Below, piece by piece: positions 17,391-27,069 of a DNA stretch of 64,000 nt (positions are counted from its first letter, which is position 1; the number at the start of each line of letters is the position of its first letter). The notes below the pieces were generated by a model. It made no database searches and was not told the origin of the DNA. It was given only the letters and a program-made list of their open reading frames with translations. The translations under genes were made by a program, and so were the position numbers. The DNA comes from Puniceicoccaceae bacterium 5H (GTDB taxonomy: Bacteria > Verrucomicrobiota > Verrucomicrobiia > Opitutales > Oceanipulchritudinaceae). Where the stretch lies: the NCBI GenBank assembly GCA_009772895.1, contig WOUP01000004.1:62001-126000 (forward strand). Reading direction: 5' to 3'.

Positions 17391-18050
17391 TTATTGAGGC
17401 TGTCGGACGATGACTTGCTCGACTTCCTCAAAGATCGTGCTGCTGAGGTCGAAGCCGCGCACGGCTTCTTCCATCACGTGGCAGCGCTCAATGTCGCTCA
17501 AGGGGGCGTCGTCGATCCAGTTGCGGAAGTCTTCCTTGAAGCGGTCGAGGTCCGCAATCTGGGGGAAACTGTAAAAATTCGTGCCGAGCTCGTTGGGCAA
17601 GTCGAACTGGCGCTCGATGGCCTGGCCGATCATCTGTCCGCCGGACATATCTCCTAGATAACGCACGTAGGCGTGAGAGAGCAGGGCGGCGGGCATTTCT
17701 TCCGCCAGGTCTTTCAGGTGGCTGGCATAGCGGCGCCCGGCGTGCGGCTCCGCATGATAGGTATCGCTGCAAAGATCAGTGAGCTGCTCCAGGTCTTGCC
17801 CGAGGGCCTGAGAGCGGAAGATCTCGGGGCGGACCAGCAGACTGAGGGCCGGATGGGCGGCGTGCTCCCGCAGGTGTTGCTCCAACGCCATGTAGAGTTC
17901 CCGTAGTTCCTGCAGATAATAGATATACGCCGGCATCGTAAGGGGCCCGCGTATCAAGCGCCTGACGAAAGGCGCGCGTTCGGCTGAGCGGTGGGACTCC
18001 GCAGTCAGTTTGCGCAGCGCGGCAGAGAGCTTTACCGACGAATGAGGCAT
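17391..18050 (-). CDS. bphO: Heme oxygenase supplying biliverdin
   Basis: A 219-residue helical protein of heme-oxygenase length. The proximal heme ligand is His20 in LRKLTAESHRSAERAPF, and the distal-helix glycine motif is YLGDMSGGQMIGQA at about residues 131-143. The enzyme opens heme to biliverdin, iron and CO, and biliverdin is the chromophore of the phytochrome encoded opposite. The gene converges on the phytochrome operon instead of sitting in it. Its ATG lies in the right arm of a perfect 12-bp hairpin, and a TAG directly precedes the ATG in frame, so no longer start is possible. It lies 47 bp downstream of the metH C-terminal gene on the same strand. Confidence 0.93.
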   Translation of the reverse strand: MPHSSVKLSAALRKLTAESHRSAERAPFVRRLIRGPLTMPAYIYYLQELRELYMALEQHLREHAAHPALSLLVRPEIFRSQALGQDLEQLTDLCSDTYHAEPHAGRRYASHLKDLAEEMPAALLSHAYVRYLGDMSGGQMIGQAIERQFDLPNELGTNFYSFPQIADLDRFKEDFRNWIDDAPLSDIERCHVMEEAVRGFDLSSTIFEEVEQVIVRQPQ

Positions 18051-18071
18051 CTACCTGACGGTAGATGCCTC
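18044..18071 (-). promoter_or_regulatory. Perfect 12-bp stem, 4-nt loop hairpin covering the heme oxygenase start codon
   Basis: On the reverse strand GAGGCATCTACC, loop GTCA, GGTAGATGCCTC; the ATG of the heme oxygenase (18050-18048) is within the right arm and an AAGAGG purine stretch overlaps the left arm. No U-tract follows, so it is a poor intrinsic terminator. It would hide the start codon in RNA, or serve as a protein-binding dyad. It begins 26 nt after the metH stop. Confidence 0.6.
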
Positions 18072-18097
18072 TTATCAAGTGTCCAGTTTTTACCGGT

Positions 18098-20857
<2,760 letters not shown>

Positions 20858-20870
20858 AATAATAAAGCTG

Positions 20871-20955
20871 AACAGAAGGACACAAAGAACGCTAAGGCGT
20901 CATCGAGCGTATCGCTTCTCGGCCTGCATCTTTGTGTTCTTCGCGTTCTTCTGTT
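20871..20955. repeat. Imperfect inverted repeat between the two metH genes
   Basis: The left arm starts AACAGAAGGACACAAAGA (20871-20888); the right arm (20929-20955) is its complement with an extra nine bases, TCTTTGTGTTCT then TCGCGTTCTTCTGTT. Cores AACAGAAG and ACACAAAGA pair exactly. The wording 'cacaaagaacgc / gcgttcttctg' resembles short dispersed intergenic repeats common in environmental genomes. It fills almost the whole intercistronic gap and could fold in the metH mRNA. Confidence 0.55.
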
Positions 20956-20977
20956 GGTTTATCTGGCTTGGCGGATG

Positions 20978-22060
20978 TTACTGGATGACGAGGCTTTCGA
21001 GGCCGCTGAGACGCATGACCGGCTCGAAGTTCGGGATCTTGCGCGGCGGGCATTGCTTGAGGCGTTCAGCGATGGCCTTGATGTGGGCGGGGCGGGTGCC
21101 GCAGCAGCCACCGACGAGGTTCAGCCAGCCTTGGTCGCCAAACTCGGCCAGCACATTGGCCATGTTTTCCGGCGTATCGTCGTATTCGCCGAAGGCATTC
21201 GGCAGGCCGGCGTTGGGGTAGCAGCTGACGTAGCAGTCTGCCAGGCGGTTGAAGTCTTCCACGTGCGGGCGCATGTCCTTGGCGCCGAGGGCGCAGTTGA
21301 GGCCCACGCTGAGCGGTCGGGCGTGCGCGACGGAGGCCCAGAAGCCTTCGACCGTCTGCCCGCTGAGGGTGCGGCCCGAGCGGTCCGTAATCGTGACGGA
21401 AATCTGGATCGGCAGCTTGTAGCCCAGCTCGTCGAACAAGTCGTAGCAGGCAAAGATGGCGGCCTTGGCGTTGAGCGTGTCGAAGATCGTCTCGATCAAC
21501 AACGTGTCGACGCCGCCTTCCACGAGGTTCTTGGCCTGCTCGTAGTAGGCTTCCTTCAGCTGATTGAAGTTGATGGCGCGGTAGCCCGGGTTGTTCACGT
21601 CGGGCGAGAGCGAGGCCGTGCGGTTGGTCGGCCCGAGGCCGCCGGCAACGAACACCTGACGGTCCGGGTTTTCGGCCATGAACTCGTCGGCCACCTTGCG
21701 GCACAGCTGCGCCGCCTTCACGTTGAGCTCCGGCACGAGCGACTCCATGTGGTAGTCGGCCTGGGAGATCTTCGTGGCGTTGAAAGTGTTGGTTTCGATG
21801 ATATCGCTACCGGCCTCGAGGAAGCTGCGGTGGACGTTGGCGATCACATCGGGGCGGGTGATCACGAGCAGGTCGTTGTTCCCCTTCAGGTCACCCTGGT
21901 GATCCTTGAAGCGGTCTCCGCGAAAATCTTCCTCCGACAGCTTGTACTGCTGGATTTCGGTACCCATACCACCGTCCAGAAAGGCGATGCGCTCACTCAG
22001 AAGCTGGCGCAGGGCGGCTTCGCGTTCTTTCACGCGCTGGGCATTGGATTGATTACTCAT
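20978..22060 (-). CDS. metH: Methionine synthase, N-terminal homocysteine S-methyltransferase polypeptide
   Basis: A 360-residue TIM-barrel protein equal to the first domain of MetH. It begins [16 protein letters not shown], and has the zinc ligands Cys256 (GLNCALGA) and Cys319/Cys320 ([11 protein letters not shown]) that bind and activate homocysteine. [16 protein letters not shown] and [11 protein letters not shown] are further MetH signatures. It must dock with the folate/cobalamin polypeptide encoded 120 bp downstream. Such two-part MetH enzymes are known in other bacteria. No cobalamin or SAM riboswitch fits in the short upstream region, but a promoter with an internal dyad is present there. 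Confidence 0.93.
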   Translation of the reverse strand: MSNQSNAQRVKEREAALRQLLSERIAFLDGGMGTEIQQYKLSEEDFRGDRFKDHQGDLKGNNDLLVITRPDVIANVHRSFLEAGSDIIETNTFNATKISQADYHMESLVPELNVKAAQLCRKVADEFMAENPDRQVFVAGGLGPTNRTASLSPDVNNPGYRAINFNQLKEAYYEQAKNLVEGGVDTLLIETIFDTLNAKAAIFACYDLFDELGYKLPIQISVTITDRSGRTLSGQTVEGFWASVAHARPLSVGLNCALGAKDMRPHVEDFNRLADCYVSCYPNAGLPNAFGEYDDTPENMANVLAEFGDQGWLNLVGGCCGTRPAHIKAIAERLKQCPPRKIPNFEPVMRLSGLESLVIQ

Positions 22061-22066
22061 AAATCA

Positions 22067-22096
22067 TATCATCAAAATTCGATGATACGTTGTCAA
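22067..22096 (-). promoter_or_regulatory. Candidate metH promoter with operator-like dyad
   Basis: On the reverse strand TTGACA (22096-22091), 17-nt spacer, GATGAT (22073-22068). A perfect 7-bp dyad TATCATC-N7-GATGATA (22067-22073 and 22081-22087) overlaps the spacer and -10, the classical position for repressor control. Transcription would start near the metH ATG at 22060, implying little or no leader. The regulator is not in the window. Confidence 0.45.
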
Positions 22097-22155
22097 GCGG
22101 GGTAGGTGACAAGCGTATGCCAGTAAGGTGCAGGCGATTAGGCGGTCGCCGGGGC

Positions 22156-22839
22156 TTATCGGGCACTGTCCGCCACCGGTGCATGGGCAGCGGGGCGCAG
22201 GTAGAGCTGACCTTGGGCGGTGAAGAGCACCATGTAGAGCGTATTGGCCCGGGGGCGGATGCTGACGCTGCTGCCGTAGACGGCGACGATGCCTTGCTGT
22301 TGCTGCTGCTCGGGGTCGTGGGCGAGCTGCCAGACCTTTGCCCAGAACTGCTGGCTCACGCGCGCGGGCACTTCGGAGAAGGCCGACTCGTAGCGGGCGG
22401 GGACTTTGGGCTGGTCGGGCCAGAGCTGGGCGCCTTCGGCGGGGCGTTCTTCATCGCCGTAGATGCGGCGCCAGAGCAGGAGGGCCCGGGCCTTGCCGTC
22501 GGAGACGAGTTGGTTGTCGAACTTGACTACCGCGCCCTCGAGGAAGACTTCTTCGCCGAAGACGACGTAGGTCTGCGGCTGGGGCAGCTTTTCAGGGCCG
22601 GAAGGCTCCTGGACTTCGACGCGCAGGTGCGGCTCCGTGATCGTTTGGCCGGGGGCGTCGGGCACGACGCGCAGGTAGGCGACGACTTCTTCCTGCTGGA
22701 GGTTGGAAATGGCCTGTTGCAGTGCCTGATTTTCGTGCACGAGCGACTGCAAGGTATGGGTGCCGGCCCACCAGAAAAAGCCGCCGACGCCCGCAATGGC
22801 GGCAGCTACCAGCACTATGGCTCGGGTCGCCCATTTCAT
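22156..22839 (-). CDS. Unknown membrane-anchored protein
   Basis: A 227-residue protein with one N-terminal membrane segment (about residues 5-24, AIVLVAAAIAGVGGFFWWAG). A short helical stretch (LQSLVHENQALQQAISNLQQEE) that may form a coiled coil follows, then a beta-rich extracytoplasmic domain. The ATG at 22839 is chosen over an ATG at 22929 because AGGGG lies right before it and the signal-anchor begins there. No family recognised; the acidic, strand-rich body suggests a periplasmic or cell-surface role. It lies between metH and the CoA-transferase gene on the same strand but follows a terminator, so it is probably transcribed separately. Confidence 0.65.
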   Translation of the reverse strand: MKWATRAIVLVAAAIAGVGGFFWWAGTHTLQSLVHENQALQQAISNLQQEEVVAYLRVVPDAPGQTITEPHLRVEVQEPSGPEKLPQPQTYVVFGEEVFLEGAVVKFDNQLVSDGKARALLLWRRIYGDEERPAEGAQLWPDQPKVPARYESAFSEVPARVSQQFWAKVWQLAHDPEQQQQQGIVAVYGSSVSIRPRANTLYMVLFTAQGQLYLRPAAHAPVADSAR

Positions 22840-22881
22840 GCCCCTACGATGGCGGCGCTGCGGGCAACAAGCAACCGGTAG

Positions 22882-22915
22882 ATAAAGAAACTGCCGGACG
22901 TATGGGGTCCGGCAG
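22882..22915 (-). terminator. Rho-independent terminator of the CoA-transferase gene
   Basis: On the reverse strand CTGCCGGAC, 7-nt loop, GTCCGGCAG (perfect 9-bp GC-rich stem, 22915-22891) followed by TTTCTTTATC. It sits 75 nt after the stop of the CoA-hydrolase/transferase gene and before the start of the next gene. Confidence 0.8.
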
Positions 22916-22989
22916 TCGATGTGTGGCAATCTATCCTATCAGTCAGGATTCTCTGAATTCCCGACGGGGGAGGTGCGGGGTAAAGGCTG

Positions 22990-24495
22990 CTACTTGGCCG
23001 AGCCCCACTCGGTGCCCTGCATGGAGCCCGTCTCGAGGAAGCGCTGGTGCATGGCGAAGGCGCGGTCGAGGGTCTGCGGCGTATGGCCACCCTTCACGTC
23101 CTTCGAGTAGCCGCGCAGCGTGTCGCGGTAGTCGGGGTGGGCGCACTTGTTGATGATCTCGAGGGCGCGTTCGTGCGGGTCCTTGCCGCGCAGGTCGGCG
23201 ATACCTTGCTCGGTCACGACGACTTGCACGGAGTGCTCGCTGTGGTCGAGGTGGCTGCAGAGGGGGACGATCGGGCTGATCGCACCCTTCTTGGCGAGGC
23301 TGGGGCAGGTGAAGATCGAGATGTAGGCGTTGCGGGTAAAGTCGCCGCTGCCGCCGATCCCGTTCATCATGTCGTTGCCCATGATGTGGGTGGAGTTGAC
23401 GTTGCCGAAGATGTCGACCTCGATCGCGGTGTTGATCGTGACGACGCCGAGACGGCGGACGACTTCCGGGTTGTTGGAAATTTCCTGCGGGCGCAGGATC
23501 ATGCGGCGGCGGAAGAAGTCGAAATTGTCGTAGACCTTGCGCATGAGGTCTTCGCCGATGGTGAGGGAGGTGCCGCTGGCAAACTTGATGCGGTCGGCCT
23601 CCATCAGGGAGATCACGCTGTCCTGGATCACCTCGCTATACATCTCGAAGGCGGGGATGTCCGGGTGTTCACCCATGGCGCCGAGCACGGCATTGGCGAT
23701 ATTGCCCACGCCGCTCTGGATCGGCAGGAAGTCGAGCGGGATGCGGCCCGCGCGCATTTCGGCGGCAAGGAAGTCGGCCACGTTCTGACCGATCTTCTGG
23801 GGAATCGCGTCCGGCGCCTTGAAGCCGCCCACTTCGTCGGGCTGGTCGTTGTAGACGACGCCGACGATCTTGCTCGGGTCGATCTTGACGACGGGGGCGC
23901 CGCAGCGCTGGCGTACGCTGAAGACGGGAATCTCGCGGCGACGGGGCGGATCTTCCGGCTCGTAGATGTCGTGCAGTCCGTAGAGCTTCGTCGGGTGGAA
24001 GCGGTTGATCTCGATGATGACCTTTTCCGCCTGATTGAGGAAGGTGTTGGCGGCGCCGACGCTGGACGTGAGGGTGATCTCGCCGTCCGGCGTGACCTCG
24101 GCGGCTTCGACGATGGCCCAGTGGAACTTGCCCAGGAAGCCGTAGCGCACCCACTGCTGGAGCAGCGAAAGGTGCATGTCGAAGAAGCGCGTGCGCCCTT
24201 CGTTGATCGCTTTGCGCAGTGAGCCGTTGCTTTGGTACGGCGTGCGCCACGCGATAGCGTCGGCCTCGGCCAGCACGCCATCGAGCGATTGGCCCGTCGA
24301 CGCACCGGTGACCACACCCACCTGGAAGGGGCGGCCGGCCTCGTGTTCAGCCTTGGCGCGTTCGGCCAAAGCGCGGGAAACGGCTTTGGCGGCGCCTGCT
24401 GGCGTGAACCCACTGAAGCCGATCGTCTGTCCGTTCTGGATCAGAGAGGCGGCTTCCTCCGGGGTCATCTCGGTGTAGGGCGTAGCAGAATTCAT
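22990..24495 (-). CDS. Acetyl-CoA hydrolase / succinyl-CoA:acetate CoA-transferase
   Basis: A 501-residue family-I CoA-transferase of the Ach1/AarC/Cat1 group. It has TIGFSGFTPAGAAKAVSRAL near the start, GVVTGASTGQSLDG, the IPLDFLPIQSGVGNIANAV block, and FEMYSEVIQD with the catalytic Glu that forms the glutamyl-CoA thioester. GNDMMNGIGGSGDFTRNAY is typical of the group. It moves CoA between acetate and succinyl-CoA, or hydrolyses acetyl-CoA. The ATG at 24495 is preferred over one at 24567 because homology starts right after it, though neither has a good ribosome-binding site. It is divergent from a MarR regulator and ends at a clear terminator. Confidence 0.9.
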   Translation of the reverse strand: MNSATPYTEMTPEEAASLIQNGQTIGFSGFTPAGAAKAVSRALAERAKAEHEAGRPFQVGVVTGASTGQSLDGVLAEADAIAWRTPYQSNGSLRKAINEGRTRFFDMHLSLLQQWVRYGFLGKFHWAIVEAAEVTPDGEITLTSSVGAANTFLNQAEKVIIEINRFHPTKLYGLHDIYEPEDPPRRREIPVFSVRQRCGAPVVKIDPSKIVGVVYNDQPDEVGGFKAPDAIPQKIGQNVADFLAAEMRAGRIPLDFLPIQSGVGNIANAVLGAMGEHPDIPAFEMYSEVIQDSVISLMEADRIKFASGTSLTIGEDLMRKVYDNFDFFRRRMILRPQEISNNPEVVRRLGVVTINTAIEVDIFGNVNSTHIMGNDMMNGIGGSGDFTRNAYISIFTCPSLAKKGAISPIVPLCSHLDHSEHSVQVVVTEQGIADLRGKDPHERALEIINKCAHPDYRDTLRGYSKDVKGGHTPQTLDRAFAMHQRFLETGSMQGTEWGSAK

Positions 24496-24517
24496 GGAGA
24501 TAACAGTATTAGCTAAA

Positions 24518-24543
24518 CTTAATTTATGTTCTTGTATATTAAG
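24518..24543. promoter_or_regulatory. AT-rich operator-like dyad between the CoA-transferase and marR genes
   Basis: CTTAATTTAT-N6-GTATATTAAG, arms agreeing at 8 of 10 positions, in an unusually AT-rich patch 23 bp before the CoA-transferase ATG. Its position in a divergent intergenic region next to a MarR gene makes it a candidate operator or promoter core. No experiment or family consensus supports it. Confidence 0.4.
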
Positions 24544-24691
24544 ATGGACTTTACGCTTCAAGCGCATAATCGGCGATTATCGGACATTTTTAGGGGCGAT
24601 GTGGCGCTGAACGCCTGCTAATCCGGGGCTTACAGTGGCGAAATTTGCTTGAACCGGTGCGGGAAAGGCCTCTTCATCCTGATCGGTCGCT

Positions 24692-25183
24692 ATGCCTGTG
24701 CAAGAGCCTATTCTCACTGCCGATGCGTTAGGGTTGTCGGATGAACAAGCCCAACAAGCTTTTATGGGCTGCGCGTGCTTCAATCTCCGTAAGGCCAGCC
24801 GGGCGATGACGCAAATCTATGACGATGTCTTGCGTCCCCTCAATTTGCGCAGCGGCCAATTTGCGCTGTTGATCGGCATTCGCCTGCTGAATCGTCCGAC
24901 GATCCAGGAGCTGGCCGACTTGACGTGGCTCGATCGTTCGGCCCTGAGCCGCAACTTGCGCCCGCTCGAGTCGCGCGGGCTGTTGCAGATCGAGCCGGGC
25001 AAGGACCGCCGTACGCGTCGCATCACGCTGACCCAGGACGGTGTCGATGCGTTGATGGAGGGCTACTCCCGCTGGGAAACGGCGCAGCAAAAGGCCGAAG
25101 CGATGCTCGGCACCCAGCAGCTCAACGGCTTGCTCGCCCAGCTCGGCGAAGTCTGTGGCCGTTTGAAGCCGGAAGAGAACTAG
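24692..25183 (+). CDS. MarR-family transcriptional regulator
   Basis: A 163-residue protein with the MarR winged-helix layout. An N-terminal dimerisation helix (CACFNLRKASRAMTQIYDDVL) precedes the helix-turn-helix with TIQELADLTWLDRSALSRNLRPLESRGLLQI (about residues 70-100). The wing is GKDRRTRRITLTQDG and the C-terminal helices complete the dimer. Such repressors respond to small aromatic or fatty-acid-like ligands. It is transcribed away from the CoA-transferase, the usual arrangement for control of the neighbour and itself. Cys28 and Cys30 near the dimerisation helix could make it redox-sensitive; that is a guess. Confidence 0.88.
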   Translation: MPVQEPILTADALGLSDEQAQQAFMGCACFNLRKASRAMTQIYDDVLRPLNLRSGQFALLIGIRLLNRPTIQELADLTWLDRSALSRNLRPLESRGLLQIEPGKDRRTRRITLTQDGVDALMEGYSRWETAQQKAEAMLGTQQLNGLLAQLGEVCGRLKPEEN

Positions 25184-25210
25184 CCTTGAGCCGGCCCGGC
25201 GAAGAGGTGA

Positions 25211-25366
25211 TGGGATGTCCCGCCGCAGGTTCGCATTCGCAATCGACGCCAAGTGACCTTCCCGAAGAAGCTGATGGAGCATCTGAATCTGAAAGAGGGG
25301 GATGCAGTGGAGCTGATGCGTGACCGCAAAATGGCGCAGTTGCCAACAGCCCGGCTTTTGTTCTAG
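25211..25366 (+). pseudogene. Frameshifted AbrB/MazE-like DNA-binding protein remnant
   Basis: The open frame has no start codon but reads VRIRNRRQVTFPKKLMEHLNLKEGDAVELMRDRKM, a good SpoVT/AbrB swapped-hairpin core. GAAGAGG (25201-25207) and an ATG at 25215 upstream are in a different frame, giving only 13 codons before a TGA. A one-base frameshift near 25220-25250 would join them. There is no toxin partner next to it, and the tail is short. I take it as a decayed antitoxin-type regulator. Confidence 0.55.
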
Positions 25367-25375
25367 GTCTACGGG

Positions 25376-26113
25376 ATGCCTTTAGAGCTGGTGCAACAGT
25401 TTTTCCCCGACATCACCCCACGGCAGCAGGCGCAGTTGGAGCATTTGGCGCTGCTGTTCCGGGAGTGGAACGACAAGATCAACCTTGTCTCGCGCAAGGA
25501 CATCGACCAGTGGGAGGAGCATCACCTGTTGCACTCGCTGGCCTTGGCCAAGGTGGCGCAGTGGCCGGAACGCGCGCGCGTGCTCGATGTGGGTACGGGC
25601 GGCGGTCTGCCGGGTCTGCCGCTGGCGATCCTGTTTCCCGAGGTGCAGTTTTTTCTCTGCGACTCGGTGGCGAAGAAGATCCAGGCCGTGGCCGACATGG
25701 CCGAGCGCCTGAAGCTGAAGAATGTGCAGGCGGTCAACAAGCGCGCAGAGCAGCTTGAGAGCAAGTGGGAGTTTGTGACAGGCCGGGCGGTGACGGCGTT
25801 GCCGAACTTCCTGCCCTGGGTGGTCGACAACATCCGCCCGGGCGGCGTCGAGGGCTTCCCGAACGGCGTGCTTTATCTCAAGGGTTCGCTCTACAAGGAC
25901 GAGCTGGAGGCGTTGGGCGTCGAGCCCTATGCGGTGTACGACCTGCACACGCTCTTCCCCCGCGATTACTTTCAGGAGAAATACCTCGTGCACCTCGACA
26001 CCGCGACCTTGGCCAAACAGGTGCAGCCCTGGGAAGACCCGCAGGAGGTGGCGCGCAAGGCCAAGCGGGCCGCCAAGACCGCGCGCAAGCAGGGGCGCCC
26101 CCCGCGCCGCTAG
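25376..26113 (+). CDS. rsmG: 16S rRNA (guanine527-N7)-methyltransferase
   Basis: A 245-residue RsmG/GidB methyltransferase. It has WNDKINLVSRKDI (family start), the SAM-binding glycine loop VLDVGTGGGLPGLPLAI at about residues 69-85, and GRAVTALPNFLPWV. The C-terminal extension is rich in Lys and Arg (about residues 222-245), longer than in E. coli RsmG (207). It methylates N7 of G527 in 16S rRNA using AdoMet, and loss gives low-level streptomycin resistance. It is not next to parA/parB or mnmG here. Its TAG abuts the stop of the convergent ABC-permease gene with no spacer. Confidence 0.93.
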   Translation: MPLELVQQFFPDITPRQQAQLEHLALLFREWNDKINLVSRKDIDQWEEHHLLHSLALAKVAQWPERARVLDVGTGGGLPGLPLAILFPEVQFFLCDSVAKKIQAVADMAERLKLKNVQAVNKRAEQLESKWEFVTGRAVTALPNFLPWVVDNIRPGGVEGFPNGVLYLKGSLYKDELEALGVEPYAVYDLHTLFPRDYFQEKYLVHLDTATLAKQVQPWEDPQEVARKAKRAAKTARKQGRPPRR

Positions 26114-26929
26114 CTAGATGTGGTTGGCGAAGCCGGGCCGCAGGCGGGCGAAGACCCGGTAGCCGGCGTAGAAGATCGCCAGGCTGAAGACCCACAGGTA
26201 GATGACGGAGCGGAAATCGATCGGGCGGTCCCAGAGGGTGACGTCGCGGCTCAGCTCGATCGCGTGCATCAGCGGGTTGAAGTTGAGCCACACCGCGATG
26301 TCCTGCGGGATCTCGTCGGGCGAATAAAAGACGGCACTGGCGTAAAAGATGACCTGGGTGAGGAATTGCACGATCTGGGCGCTGTCGCGCAGGTAGACGC
26401 CCACCGCACTGAGCGCCCAGCCGATCCCGTAGGTCATGAGCACGACGGGGCAGAGGAAGAGCGGCAGCCAGAGCAGGCGCCACGACCAGCCCGGCCCGAG
26501 CACCAGCAGCGCGATGAGGAAGAGGCCGGTCGAGATGACGAACTTGTGCAGCACGCTGGTGATGGCGGCGGCGGGCAGCAGCTCGACCGGGAAGACGACC
26601 TTTTTGACGAAATTTGCGTGCCCGACCACGGTGTTGGGGGCGATCATGAGGGTGTCGTTGATCAGATTGACCAACAGCAGGCCCATGAAGATACCGAGGG
26701 AGAAGTCGAAGGGGCCGCTGGTCTTCACGTCGCCGAACGAACCGCCGAGGATCAGGCCGAAAACAACCGTGTAAACCCCCAGCTGCAGCAGGGGGTGGAG
26801 GATGGACCAGCCCCAACCGAGCCAGCTGCCTTTGGTCAATTCGTCGATCTTGCGCTGGCTGAGCTGCAGAAACAGCTCGCGGTAACGAATGATGGAAACT
26901 CCTGGAAATGTTGAGGCTACGGAAGGCAT
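26114..26929 (-). CDS. ABC-2 type polysaccharide export permease (Wzm-like)
   Basis: A 271-residue inner-membrane protein with six predicted helices. Before the first helix it has IIRYRELFLQLSQRKIDELTKGSWLGWGWSILHPLLQLGVY, the ABC-2 motif of O-antigen/teichoic acid exporters. APNTVVGHANFVKKVVFPVELLPAA and the C-terminal FYSPDEIPQDI...NPLMHAIELSR are further family marks. It carries lipid-linked glycan across the inner membrane with an ATPase of Wzt/TagH type. The likely partner is encoded at 36553-37965. The ATG at 26929 lacks a clear Shine-Dalgarno; a GTG at 26962 is an alternative. Confidence 0.9.
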   Translation of the reverse strand: MPSVASTFPGVSIIRYRELFLQLSQRKIDELTKGSWLGWGWSILHPLLQLGVYTVVFGLILGGSFGDVKTSGPFDFSLGIFMGLLLVNLINDTLMIAPNTVVGHANFVKKVVFPVELLPAAAITSVLHKFVISTGLFLIALLVLGPGWSWRLLWLPLFLCPVVLMTYGIGWALSAVGVYLRDSAQIVQFLTQVIFYASAVFYSPDEIPQDIAVWLNFNPLMHAIELSRDVTLWDRPIDFRSVIYLWVFSLAIFYAGYRVFARLRPGFANHI

Positions 26930-27069
26930 ATCGACTAAGGGAAGCAGGCGGGACGTTGACACCGTTTAGCGCTTAGGTATAGCGATACAGTAGGTTGTTT
27001 GGCAATCCTTGCTCTTCTGGGGGTAACCGGTAACTTTTATCAGCCTTGTTTGATTCCTTGAGCTTTCCA

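Noticed and set aside
22061-22155. Cobalamin or SAM riboswitch upstream of metH
   Set aside because: The gap is only 95 bp, too short for a cobalamin riboswitch and without SAM-I conserved boxes.
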